Shown: positions 50,636 through 62,971, counted from the stretch's first letter. The stretch is 64,000 bases of DNA from Betaproteobacteria bacterium SCN2 (GCA_008923285.1 WBSG01000001.1:1-64000), one strand, 5' to 3'. Translations and numbers: made by a program. The notes: generated by a model not told the origin, from the letters alone.

Positions 50636-51764
50636 GGCAATGCGACGATAGTGGCATTGTGGAAGCGCGGATAGCCTTGGCCATGGTAGTTGGCTATTTC
50701 TCCCAGGCTGAGGGCGCCGAATATCCGGGCCGGCGCGAGTGCGCTTTGCAGCTCGCCGAGCTCGCTCGTTGCCGACGCGGCACCCCGGTGCAGCATTCGG
50801 CCAGCGCAGTAGAAAGTCATCGCAGCTGCGGAGGAATGGGGGTGCATGCGCCCCGCGATTTCATGCACCGTTTCCTTGCTGTCCGGGCTCGCCGCTTCGA
50901 CCACGCTAAGCAGCGAGGCTTCAGGGATTTCGCCTATGCAGGAAAGGCAGCCATTTTCGTCGCTGGCCACAGCGATGCGAACCAGCGGTTCGCCCTCGGC
51001 CAGGTGCAGGGCAAGGGGGAAGTGCACTGCGTGCTGATAGAAGTTCTCCCGCGTGAGCTCGACCCCATGCGTGCTTGCAATGAGTTCACGGTAGACCTCG
51101 AAGGCGGGCCGTCCGTCGATGAATGCGATGCGGTTTCCGTTGGCGCCGGTGGCCACGCTGAGCGGGGTCGACTTGCAGTAGCGATGCGCAATGGCGGCGC
51201 CCGGGTGCCTCGGCAGAAGTATGGCGAGCGCAGCGCCCGCAGTGAAGGTGGTGTTGTCGTACAGGCAGGGAATGGACCTGAAGCTTTCGCTGCCAACGTT
51301 GGTGCCGGCATAGCGTACCCGGTTGCCGATGAGCAGGAACAGCTTGTCGAGCAGGGTGGCGATGTCAGGAGTCAGGGCGTCGATGAAAAGCAGCAGGGTA
51401 TCCTCGCCGTCTTCACCGGCATGTGCCTCGACGAAGGCCGCCAGCTCGCCAATGGCGTTGTCGTCGGTGCCGTCGGCGCTTTGCGGCAACGGGATCAGGG
51501 CTTGCGGAATCGCAGCATCCAGCGCGGCAAGCAGAACTCCATGGGATTTCAGTTCGCCGTCGGCGACGAGGCCTGGCACCACCGCACCAGCCAGCGGCAG
51601 GGCCTGCCGGTTGGCAAGCTGCTGCAGGAGCGGAACCGTGTCCGCAGAGCGCTCGCTGCACAACGCCAGCAAGCCCAGGCCGGGCTTTTCGCTTTGCCAG
51701 GCCTGCAGCGTGTTTTCAAGCTCCAGGGGGACCGGGTTGTCGAAATACTTCCACATGGTTCGCT

Positions 51765-51768
<4 letters not shown>
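50626..51768 (-). CDS. FIST-domain sensory protein
   Basis: A 380-residue soluble protein with FIST N and FIST C features: ALPLAGAVVPGLVADGELKS, LLLFIDALTPDIATLLDKLF, GTNVGSESFRSIPCLYDNTT and later FFNRASATSE-like ends. FIST domains are thought to bind small ligands such as amino acids and to feed histidine kinases or c-di-GMP enzymes. The GTG start overlaps the upstream kinase stop (GTGA) and its end overlaps the next kinase start, so it sits between two hybrid kinases as a likely shared input module. Confidence 0.85.
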
Positions 51769-55580
<3,812 letters not shown>

Positions 55581-55601
55581 TTTATTGCTCTTGTCCGGTA
55601 T

Positions 55602-55988
55602 TCATGCCGCTGCGGCGTCGGAAACGGTTTGCCTTATCTGGTTTGCGAGGCTCATGGGGTCGAAAGGCTTGGCGATCACCCCCAGCGCGCCCAGGGATCG
55701 GTAGAGATCGGCTTCGGCGGGCTGGACTTTGGCGGTCAGGAATAGCACCGGAATGTTGGCAGTGGCGGCATTCGCCCGCAGCGCGCGCAGGGTGGAGGGA
55801 CCGTCCATGCCCGGCATCATGACGTCGAGCAGGATGAGGTCGGGTGCAAAGTCGGCGGCTTTTTCCAGGGCCTCGGCGCCGCTGCCGCAGATCATTACCT
55901 GAAACCCGCCCACCAGTTCGAGCGCGAGCCTCGCCACCGCCTGGATGTCGGGGTCGTCCTCCGTGCAAAGTACGCGTTCGAGTTTCAT
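55602..55988 (-). CDS. Single-domain response regulator (CheY-like)
   Basis: The 128-residue protein is one receiver domain: acidic pair E10-D11-D12, phosphoacceptor Asp55 in LILLDVMMPGMDG, Thr in VLFLTAK and the Lys in GVIAKPFDP. It has no output domain and probably shuttles phosphate between the neighbouring kinases. The start lies one base after the stop of the upstream kinase gene. Confidence 0.93.
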   Translation of the reverse strand: MKLERVLCTEDDPDIQAVARLALELVGGFQVMICGSGAEALEKAADFAPDLILLDVMMPGMDGPSTLRALRANAATANIPVLFLTAKVQPAEADLYRSLGALGVIAKPFDPMSLANQIRQTVSDAAAA

Positions 55989-55989
55989 G

Positions 55990-58218
55990 TCAGTTTGCTT
56001 TGCTGCCGGTGCCGCTGGCCACCAGCCGGTTGAGGGTGTTGAGCAAGTCCTGGTTACTGGTGTGCGACTTGACCAGGGCGGCCTGCACCCGGGATTGCTG
56101 TTCCGTACTCAACGCTTCCGCCGACAGCACCAGCACCGGGGGTTTCGGGTCCAGTTCCTTCAGTTGCGGGAGCAGTTCCCAGCCGCTGCCGTCCGGCAGG
56201 TCGAGGTTGAGCAGGATCATGCTGTAGCGGGCCTGCTTGAGTTTGTCGCGGGCCTCCGCCAGCGAGTGGGCCGCCTCGAATTTTGCCGCGAAGTTGGCGA
56301 CAGTGGACAGGATCTTGTGCAAGTCGCCATCGTCCTCCACATGCAATACATGCGGCCTGGCCTCCGGTAAATTGTCCAGGCTGCGGCGGACAGCCGCGAT
56401 CAGCCGCGCTTCGTCGACGGGCTTGTCGAGCCAGTCGATGGCCGTGAATTCGCCGTCGATGCTGAGCTTGCCCTGTTCGGTATGCGCCGAAACCACCACG
56501 ATGGGCAGCGTTTCGGTCTCGCGCCGGCTGCGAAGGTGTCGGATCAGGCTCACGCCGCTGTGGTCGGGAAGCAGCAGATCGAGAGTGACCGCAGCGTAGG
56601 TGCCCTGTGCCAGAAGGGCAAGAGCCTGCTTGCCGTCGGCTGCGATGTCGACATCGTAACCGCCCCGCTCCAGCGTGATCTTGAGCAGCCTGGCGATGTC
56701 GGGCTCGTCTTCCACGACCAGGATGCGCGGCAGCCCGCGGTCGCCAAGCGTTTTTTCCGGCTCGCGCGCAATGCTGGCGACGGCGGGCAGTTCGAGATAG
56801 AAGCAGGTGCCCTCGCCCTCCCGGGAGGTGAAGCCGATCGAGCCGCCCATGCGCTCAGCCAGTTCCCGGCTGATGGCCAGGCCCAGGCCGGAACCACCGG
56901 ATTGCCTGGCATCCGAAGAGTCTGCCTGCGAGAAACGCTGGAAAATGCGGTCCCGGAATGATTCGGGAATCCCGGGGCCGCAGTCGGTGACTTCCAGACG
57001 CACGCCGCCGCCGCCGCAGCGGACGGCGATGTCGACCACGCCGTTCTTGGGACTGAACTTGGCGGCATTGGAAAGGAGATTGGCCAGTATCTGCTGCAGG
57101 CGCCCGCCATCGACCCTGACCTGGACGCCGTCTGCCCGCTCGATGAAGCGTAAGCCCACGTGAAACTGTTCGGCATAGGAGCGGATGGCCTCCAGCGACT
57201 GCTCCACCAGCGGCATAAGCGGCTGCACCTGGAGGTCCATGTTCATCTTTCCGGCGGCCAGCTTTTCCATGTCCAGCAGGTCGTTGATGAGATGGCTCAG
57301 GCGCTGACTGTTCTTGTGGGCGATACCCACCATCTGGCGCGCCTGCTCGGGCAGCGCGCCCAGCGCATTGCCGGCGAGCAGGCCGAGGGCGCCGCTGATC
57401 GAGGTGAGCGGCGTGCGCAGTTCGTGGCTGACGGTGGAGACGAATTCGGATTTCATCTTTTCGATGCGCTTGCGCTCTGTGATGTCGCGCACCAGGCCGA
57501 CGAACATCGGCCTTTCCTTGTGCGAAATCTGCGAGACGGCCAGGTCCATGGGGAAAATGCTGCCGTCCTTGCGCCGGCCTTCGACTTCGCGCCCGATGCC
57601 GATGATGCGCGGCACCCCCGTAGCCTGGTAGTTCTCGAGATAGCGGTCATGCTGGCTGCGGTAGGGTTCCGGCATCAGCATGTTGACGTTGCGTCCGACG
57701 ACCTCTCCGGCCGCGTAGCCGAAGATGCGGGTGGCGGCACGGTTGAAGGACTGGACGATGCCGCGGTCGTTGATGGTGACGATGCCGTCGAGCGCGTTGT
57801 CCAGTATGGCCTGGGTGTGCTGCGCGCTTTCCTGCAGGGCCTGCTCGGCCTGCTTGCGCCGGGTGATGTTCCAGCAGAAGCGCATGTAGCCGGTCAGTTC
57901 GCCCATGGGGCCGAGTCGCGGGGCGCCGGTGTCGGCGATCCAGCCATAGCTGCCGTCTGCCTGTCTGAGCCGAAACTCGACCTCGAACGGGGCGCATGCC
58001 TTGCATGCCTTGCTGTACGCCGCAAGGCAGCGTTCCAGGTCCTGCGGGTGGATGCCTTCGGTCCAGCCCGTGCCCAGTTCCTGGGCCGACTCGCGCCCGG
58101 TATATTGCAGCCAGTGCCGGTTGAACCAGATACCGCGGTTGTCGGCGTCGGACAGCCAGATCATGGCCGGAGCGCTGTCGGCAATTTCCAGAAAACCCCC
58201 GCCCATTTCCCCGCTCAT
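55990..58218 (-). CDS. PAS-PAS hybrid histidine kinase with two receivers
   Basis: A 742-residue soluble kinase: PAS1 (5-122), PAS2 (132-248), HisKA (His265 in VSHELRTPLTSISGALG), HATPase (370-480, with GSGLGLAIS), receiver 1 (497-612, Asp547) and receiver 2 (622-735, Asp673 in LLNLDLPDGSG). No transmembrane helix is present, so it senses an internal signal such as redox state or a ligand. It is co-directional with the lone receiver and the HTH-receiver protein upstream. Confidence 0.93.
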   Translation of the reverse strand: MSGEMGGGFLEIADSAPAMIWLSDADNRGIWFNRHWLQYTGRESAQELGTGWTEGIHPQDLERCLAAYSKACKACAPFEVEFRLRQADGSYGWIADTGAPRLGPMGELTGYMRFCWNITRRKQAEQALQESAQHTQAILDNALDGIVTINDRGIVQSFNRAATRIFGYAAGEVVGRNVNMLMPEPYRSQHDRYLENYQATGVPRIIGIGREVEGRRKDGSIFPMDLAVSQISHKERPMFVGLVRDITERKRIEKMKSEFVSTVSHELRTPLTSISGALGLLAGNALGALPEQARQMVGIAHKNSQRLSHLINDLLDMEKLAAGKMNMDLQVQPLMPLVEQSLEAIRSYAEQFHVGLRFIERADGVQVRVDGGRLQQILANLLSNAAKFSPKNGVVDIAVRCGGGGVRLEVTDCGPGIPESFRDRIFQRFSQADSSDARQSGGSGLGLAISRELAERMGGSIGFTSREGEGTCFYLELPAVASIAREPEKTLGDRGLPRILVVEDEPDIARLLKITLERGGYDVDIAADGKQALALLAQGTYAAVTLDLLLPDHSGVSLIRHLRSRRETETLPIVVVSAHTEQGKLSIDGEFTAIDWLDKPVDEARLIAAVRRSLDNLPEARPHVLHVEDDGDLHKILSTVANFAAKFEAAHSLAEARDKLKQARYSMILLNLDLPDGSGWELLPQLKELDPKPPVLVLSAEALSTEQQSRVQAALVKSHTSNQDLLNTLNRLVASGTGSKAN

Positions 58219-58245
58219 TTCGCTTTCTGACCTGCTGATCGACGC

Positions 58246-58836
58246 TCAGCTTGCCCGGGCTCGGGCGATCTGCTCGACGATGGGCTTGAGCGCCCCGAGG
58301 GCGAGGGGTTTCGAGTACACCGGAATGCCCTGCGGCAGCCCCCCGCGCTCCCCGATTTCCTGCTCGCTGAGTCCGGTCACGACAATGACTGCCGGAACCT
58401 TGATTTCTTCGCTTTGGGTCAGCTTCCGGATCATTTCGAATCCGTCCATGCCCGGCATGGACAAGTCGGCGATGATGAGGTCCGGCGCGTACTTTCCGGC
58501 CATGACCAGGCCCTCGAAACCATCTTGAGCCAGGTAGAGATTGATCGGCAGGTTCCACTCGGCGAATTTCAGCTTGTACAACTCGCGCTGGACGGGTTCA
58601 TCCTCCACGATCAATACGCTGTGCGAGTGGGTGACGTGCTCCCTTGCGACAGCGGTTTTCTGGCCGGCGAGCATCGCTTCCACCGCTTCGCTGGGGATGC
58701 GTCGGTGCCCGCCGGCTGTCTTCCAGGCCGGCAACACGCCCGACTCCACCCAGATCTGAATGGTCGTGACCGAGACCCCCAGCACCTTGGCGGCTTCCCG
58801 GGAGGTATAGAAATTGAATTTAGGCTCGATTGCCAT
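58246..58836 (-). CDS. Response regulator with N-terminal MerR/excisionase-type HTH and C-terminal receiver
   Basis: The 196-residue protein begins with a helix-turn-helix of the BldC/MerR-excisionase type (FYTSREAAKVLGVSVTTIQI, then the wing AGGHRRIPSEAV, residues 8-55). A receiver domain follows (72-192, Asp124 in LIIADLSMPGMDG, Lys in VYSKPLALG). The order DNA-binding first, receiver second, is the reverse of most response regulators, and this HTH type is rare in them. It is first gene of the minus-strand kinase operon and faces the divergent GTPase/Roadblock operon across an AT-rich region, which it probably controls. Confidence 0.9.
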   Translation of the reverse strand: MAIEPKFNFYTSREAAKVLGVSVTTIQIWVESGVLPAWKTAGGHRRIPSEAVEAMLAGQKTAVAREHVTHSHSVLIVEDEPVQRELYKLKFAEWNLPINLYLAQDGFEGLVMAGKYAPDLIIADLSMPGMDGFEMIRKLTQSEEIKVPAVIVVTGLSEQEIGERGGLPQGIPVYSKPLALGALKPIVEQIARARAS

Positions 58837-59100
58837 GCATAAACTCGATGGTATTTTTTACATTTTTAACATTTATATGACGGTTTGTCTAAAGGTATAT
58901 TCTGCTTATGCCCAAAAAACAGCATATTTGTTATTTTAAGTAAAACATATTTGTTGTAATTTGCATTTTTAATGTTTATGTGTAAGATGAGCTCAAGACG
59001 ACACTGTCAGTGTATTTTTTGCCGCGGCCGGGCGACAGGGCACTCCTGCCCGGGAAGACTTGTTTGAAGCGTATTGAAGACCAGTGAGGGGAACAAGAAG
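58837..59100. promoter_or_regulatory. AT-rich divergent control region with two repeat families
   Basis: This 264-base gap is strikingly AT-rich for the window. It holds CATATTTGTT at 58923-58932 and again at 58946-58955 (23 bases apart). CATTTTTAACATTTATATG at 58861-58879 has a near copy, CATTTTTAATGTTTATGTG, at 58964-58982. These are plausible operator pairs for the adjacent HTH-receiver regulator, serving both the kinase operon and the GTPase/Roadblock operon. The plus-strand gene has GAGGGG before its ATG. Confidence 0.55.
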
Positions 59101-60198
59101 ATGAAAGTGTGCCTCATGCAAATGGATCAGCGGACACGGGACTCCATGTCCCTGGTTTTGAAACATCGCACCGACAATGCAGTCGTCCTGGCGGATGAGG
59201 AGTCTGCGGATGTCGCGGTCATGGACCTCGACCACGAAAATTCACTGCAGGCCTATCAATCCATGCGCGCCCGCCGGCCAGCGTTCCGCGCGATCGGCCT
59301 GACCTCGAGGGGCGACCTCGTGCATGAGGGCATCGAGATCATTCAGAAACCCATATCGGCCGGCCGCCTCTTGGAGGCCATCCTCAGGATTTCGCAAGGC
59401 GCCGTGCGGATTCCGGGCATCAAGGCCGCAGGCGCTGCGTCATCCCTGAGCGCGCGCATCGGCAGTTCGCGGAGGCGTCCGGAGACCACTGCCGCCTCGC
59501 AGGGGCAAATGTCCTTCGATCCCGCCTCGTATCTGCTGGGAACCATACTCGAGGCCGCAGCCGAGGCGGAAAGGCGGGATGCGGTGGCCATCGTCAGTTT
59601 TTACGGCGATCGGGTGATTCTCCTGGACAAGACCGAAAACCTCATCAAGACCAATCTGACCTCCTCGCAGGCGCGGGCGTTTTCGCTGACGGCGATCGAC
59701 GCGGACGATGTCGGCGGTCTGGCGTCGACGGTCGGACTGCAGCGGCCTGCCGTGGAGTACATGGAGCGGGACCAGGCGAAATTCCGCTACGCCGGCAGAA
59801 CCTACGACGTGCCCATGGAAACCTTCATGTGGAAGCTGGGGGCGATGACGAGCCGCGGGCGCCTGCCTCTCGGCCTCGGTGCGGCTGACCGGGTGTACCT
59901 GCGCCGCTGGCCCAACCTTACCGGCTTCTCCTATACCGACAACGACATGCGCATCATTGCCTACTGGATACGTCAGGCCGCGAGTCTGCGTGAAATCGCC
60001 GAGGCCCTCGGCGTTTCCGAGCAAGAGGTGTTCAGCGTGTATAGCGCCGCGCATGCGGCAGGGCTGGCAGGCAAGGCGTGCCGGGAAGCCGACGGCCTCT
60101 GGGAGGCGCCCGCCGTGGAGGAGCACAGACAGCGTGGCCTGCTGTCCTCGATCATGCGTCGGCTCGTGCAGCGCAAACCGATGGAAGCGGCGGCATGA
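59101..60198 (+). CDS. Receiver-like/winged-helix protein heading the GTPase-Roadblock operon
   Basis: The 365-residue protein has an N-terminal domain (1-95) resembling a receiver, with Asp42 in VAVMDLDHE and Lys83 in IIQKPIS but without the acidic pair after strand 1. A linker leads to a middle domain (about 138-260, FDPASYLLGTILEAAAEAER and VSFYGDRVILLDKTENL). The C-terminal HTH-like part (about 278-325) contains MRIIAYWIRQAASLREIAEA followed by LGVSEQEVFSVY. ATG 59101 is preferred over an in-frame TTG at 59074 because of GAGGGG upstream. It overlaps the GTPase start (ATGA). I do not know a named family. Confidence 0.75.
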   Translation: MKVCLMQMDQRTRDSMSLVLKHRTDNAVVLADEESADVAVMDLDHENSLQAYQSMRARRPAFRAIGLTSRGDLVHEGIEIIQKPISAGRLLEAILRISQGAVRIPGIKAAGAASSLSARIGSSRRRPETTAASQGQMSFDPASYLLGTILEAAAEAERRDAVAIVSFYGDRVILLDKTENLIKTNLTSSQARAFSLTAIDADDVGGLASTVGLQRPAVEYMERDQAKFRYAGRTYDVPMETFMWKLGAMTSRGRLPLGLGAADRVYLRRWPNLTGFSYTDNDMRIIAYWIRQAASLREIAEALGVSEQEVFSVYSAAHAAGLAGKACREADGLWEAPAVEEHRQRGLLSSIMRRLVQRKPMEAAA

Positions 60199-60731
60199 GC
60201 GTATACAAGATCGTGTTTGCCGGTCCGGTCGGCGCGGGCAAGACGACGTCCATCGCCTCAATCAGCGATATCGAGCCGTTCACCACGGAAGAATTTGCCA
60301 CCGACGAGGTTCAGAGCCTCAAGGAAAAAACCACGGTAGCGATGGACTACGGCCTGATGGAGCTGGCGGGCGGCGGCCACCTGCATCTGTATGGAGTACC
60401 GGGCCAGGTGCGCTTCGACTTCATGTGGGAAATCATCGTCGAAGGCGGCATCGGCCTTGTCCTGCTGCTGAACAATGAGAATGAAAGTCCGCTTGATGAG
60501 CTGGATTTCTACCTGGACAGTTTCAAGAGCTATATCGACCGCACCGGGTTGGCGATCGGCGTGACGCGCATGCGGCCGGGCAAGGGGCCGGGCCTCGACG
60601 ACTATGCAGAGCGCCTGTCCAGTCGCGGCATGAAGGCGCCGATATTCGAGGTTGACGGACGCAAGCCAGAGGATGTCATCACGCTGGTGCAGGCTCTGCT
60701 CTACACGCTCGACCCTGGCCTGAAACACTGA
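60195..60731 (+). CDS. Small Ras-like GTPase (COG2229/MglA-like)
   Basis: A 178-residue P-loop GTPase: G1 AGPVGAGKTTSIASISD (9-25), effector region with EFATDEVQSLKEKTTVAMDY, G3-like YGVPGQVRFDFMWEI (Pro-Gly-Gln, with the usual Asp replaced), and a G4-like GVTRMRPG in place of T/NKxD. This is the bacterial SRPRB-like GTPase class that works with Roadblock/LC7 proteins, two of which are in this operon. It is coupled to the upstream gene (ATGA). The unusual G4 leaves guanine specificity uncertain. Confidence 0.88.
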   Translation: MSVYKIVFAGPVGAGKTTSIASISDIEPFTTEEFATDEVQSLKEKTTVAMDYGLMELAGGGHLHLYGVPGQVRFDFMWEIIVEGGIGLVLLLNNENESPLDELDFYLDSFKSYIDRTGLAIGVTRMRPGKGPGLDDYAERLSSRGMKAPIFEVDGRKPEDVITLVQALLYTLDPGLKH

Positions 60732-60751
60732 ATCAGCTTGCCCATTCCGTG

Positions 60752-62086
60752 ATGCCTTCCATCGCACCCATCCTCAGCCTGCGCGATTTCGGCGTCGCCT
60801 TTGGCGACCGCGTCGTGCTCAACGCGGTCAACATGGAACTGGCCGCGCCCGGCATGATCGTGGTCATGGGCCCCGTGGGTACCGGGAAATCCACCCTGCT
60901 GCGCACGATTGCCGGGATCAATCATGCCGTTCCCTCGTTCCGGAGCTGGGGCGAGGCGCGCTACCGGAATGCGCCGCTGGGTGCGGACGGCGGCGTGGCC
61001 CTGGTGGCGCAGAATGCGCGGCTGCTGATGGCGAGCGTGATGGAAAACATCGTCAACGACCTGCCGCTGCGCAATCAGCTAACGCTGGCGGCAAAACGCG
61101 AGGCCGCCGTCAGGCTGCTTGCCGAGGCAGGCCTGAATGATCTGCAGGACAACATGGACAGGCCCGTCGTCGAACTGCCGCTGGCGGTGCAGCGCCATCT
61201 GGCGGTCGCGCGCACCGCCGCGGCAGAGCCGGGGTTGCTGTGCGTGGATGAACCCACTGCCAATCTGGATTGGGCTGACAGTTTGCCCTTGCTGCGTTTT
61301 CTGAGGGAACAGGGCGAAAAGCGCGGCGTGCTGGTGGTTTCGCACAACCGGCAGGATGCCTTTGAACTTGGCGGTCAGACGGCGCTGCTGGCAGGCGGCA
61401 GCATACAAGGCTGCGCGCCAACGGCGGCGTTCTTCGGCAAACCCGCGCCCGGGGTGGTGGCCGACTTCGTGCGCACAGGCTCCTGCGCGCTGCCATCACC
61501 CGGCGCCAGGCCGGAGGAAGTGGACGAGTCCATGCGCCCCTTTCTGCCGACACTGCCGGAAGCCGCGAGCAATTACGTGCGCGAATCGCTGGGGCCGCGC
61601 GGTTTCCTGTGGCTGAAGAAAGGCTTGCTGGCGGGTACGCCCAGGCCAGGCATCGTGCAGGACATCGAGTACGACCTCGATGCGCTGAAGCGCGTTGGCG
61701 TGACGACTCTGGTTTCCCTCACGACCCGGCCGGTCGATCCTGAGGCACTGGAGAGCCGCGGCATTCAGGGCTTGTGGATGCCGGTCAAGGACATGCATGC
61801 GCCGGGGGTCGAGGAGGCGGAGCAGATGTGCCGCAAGGTGTCCGGCCTGCTGTCGCAGGGTCATGTGGTTGCCTATCACTGCCGCGCAGGGCTTGGCCGT
61901 ACCGGCACCATGCTCGCCTCGCATCTCATCATGGAGGGCAGGTCGGCCCTCGACGCATTGGAATCGGTTCGCCGCATCGAGCCCCGCTGGGTTCAATCCG
62001 ACGAGCAGGTAAGGTTTCTAGAGCGATTCTCGGAATCCCTTTCGAGTCGCCGGGAAATGAACGGCCATTTGGCCACTGTTAATTGA
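60752..62086 (+). CDS. ABC-type ATPase fused to a Cys-dependent dual-specificity phosphatase
   Basis: The 444-residue protein has an ABC ATPase domain (about 1-235): Walker A GPVGTGKSTLL (40-50), Q-loop region VALVAQNARLL, Walker B LLCVDEPTANLD with catalytic Glu167, and switch His198 in VVSHN. The LSGGQ signature is replaced by VELPLAVQRHLAVA. A linker leads to a phosphatase domain (about 275-430) with candidate general acid Asp347 and the P-loop HCRAGLGRTG (Cys377, Arg383). No transmembrane partner is encoded nearby. ATG 60752 is used (GTG 60749 is adjacent). Phosphatase substrate and ATPase role are unknown. Confidence 0.9.
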   Translation: MPSIAPILSLRDFGVAFGDRVVLNAVNMELAAPGMIVVMGPVGTGKSTLLRTIAGINHAVPSFRSWGEARYRNAPLGADGGVALVAQNARLLMASVMENIVNDLPLRNQLTLAAKREAAVRLLAEAGLNDLQDNMDRPVVELPLAVQRHLAVARTAAAEPGLLCVDEPTANLDWADSLPLLRFLREQGEKRGVLVVSHNRQDAFELGGQTALLAGGSIQGCAPTAAFFGKPAPGVVADFVRTGSCALPSPGARPEEVDESMRPFLPTLPEAASNYVRESLGPRGFLWLKKGLLAGTPRPGIVQDIEYDLDALKRVGVTTLVSLTTRPVDPEALESRGIQGLWMPVKDMHAPGVEEAEQMCRKVSGLLSQGHVVAYHCRAGLGRTGTMLASHLIMEGRSALDALESVRRIEPRWVQSDEQVRFLERFSESLSSRREMNGHLATVN

Positions 62087-62107
62087 ACTTGAATAAAGGA
62101 ATCAAAG

Positions 62108-62512
62108 ATGTCTCTCGATCAAGCACTCAACGGTGCAATCACCTCCATTCCCGAATGCGTGGCCGGCGGCTATGTGGATCTGGCCTCGGGCATGCTGCTC
62201 GGCGTGAAAACCGTGGATTCGCACCCCCAGGAAGTGATGGACCTGCTCGCGGCAGCGACCTCCGACCTGTTCCAGGGTAACAATGTGTCGGTGATTGAAA
62301 ACATTTTCAAGAAAGCGCGCGGCCACGTCCAGGATGCGCACCACTATTTCCAGGAAATCATCGTCAACAGCGACAACCTGATCCACGTTTTTCTGCGTTC
62401 CAAGAAGACCGAGGAGCAAGTGGCCTGCTTCGTGTGCCGCAAGAGCGCCAACCTCGGCATGGTGCTGACCAAGGCGCGCCAGGCGATGCCTTCACTTGAA
62501 GCGGCCGTGTAA
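62108..62512 (+). CDS. Roadblock/LC7-like protein 1
   Basis: A 134-residue protein with the alternating helix/strand layout of Roadblock/LC7 proteins (GGYVDLASGMLLGVKTVD; FQEIIVNSDNLIHVFLRSKK; VACFVCRKSANLGMVLTKAR). Such proteins dimerise and act as activators or platforms for small MglA-type GTPases. An AAAGGAATCAAAG ribosome site precedes the ATG. It shares the S-A-N-L-G-M-x-L ending with the next gene, suggesting an old duplication. Confidence 0.8.
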   Translation: MSLDQALNGAITSIPECVAGGYVDLASGMLLGVKTVDSHPQEVMDLLAAATSDLFQGNNVSVIENIFKKARGHVQDAHHYFQEIIVNSDNLIHVFLRSKKTEEQVACFVCRKSANLGMVLTKARQAMPSLEAAV

Positions 62513-62587
62513 TCGCACGCGTGGCCCCGGCCCGGTGCCGGGCCATGCTGCAGCGGCAATGAAAATCCAATCAACAAGGAAGTTGCA

Positions 62588-62971
62588 GTGAGTGACAGCA
62601 ACGCAGTGGCTACTGCCGTTACCCCGATACTGAAGAAGCTGAACTCGACATCGGCCGACATCCAGGCTTCCGCGGTGATGTCCAGGGATGGGCACAGCCT
62701 TGCCACGGTGCTGGGCGATGACATCAACAACGTCAGGCTCGGCGCGATGTGCGCGACGCTCCTGTCGCTGGGGGAAAAGGCCTCGGTCGAACTGAAGCGG
62801 GGCAAGCTCAGGCAGATTCTGATCCATGGCGAGGAGGGCTATGTGCTGTTGCTGCGCATCGGCGAAAAGGCCGTACTCGCGGTGGTTTCCAAGCCGAGCG
62901 CCAATCTGGGCATGATGCTGGTCGAGGCGCGGCGGACCTCCGGCGAGATAGCCGCCCTCGGCGTTGTATGA
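62588..62971 (+). CDS. Roadblock/LC7 protein 2
   Basis: A 127-residue protein with a GTG start after AAGGAAGTTGCA. It follows the Roadblock/MglB outline: IQASAVMSRDGHSLATVLGD, then RLGAMCATLLSLGEKASVEL, QILIHGEEGYVLLLRIGEKA and KPSANLGMMLVEARR. It is the likely GTPase-regulating partner of the COG2229-type GTPase in this operon, perhaps as a heterodimer with the preceding protein. A GC-rich hairpin lies between the two genes (62529-62544). Confidence 0.88.
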   Translation: MSDSNAVATAVTPILKKLNSTSADIQASAVMSRDGHSLATVLGDDINNVRLGAMCATLLSLGEKASVELKRGKLRQILIHGEEGYVLLLRIGEKAVLAVVSKPSANLGMMLVEARRTSGEIAALGVV

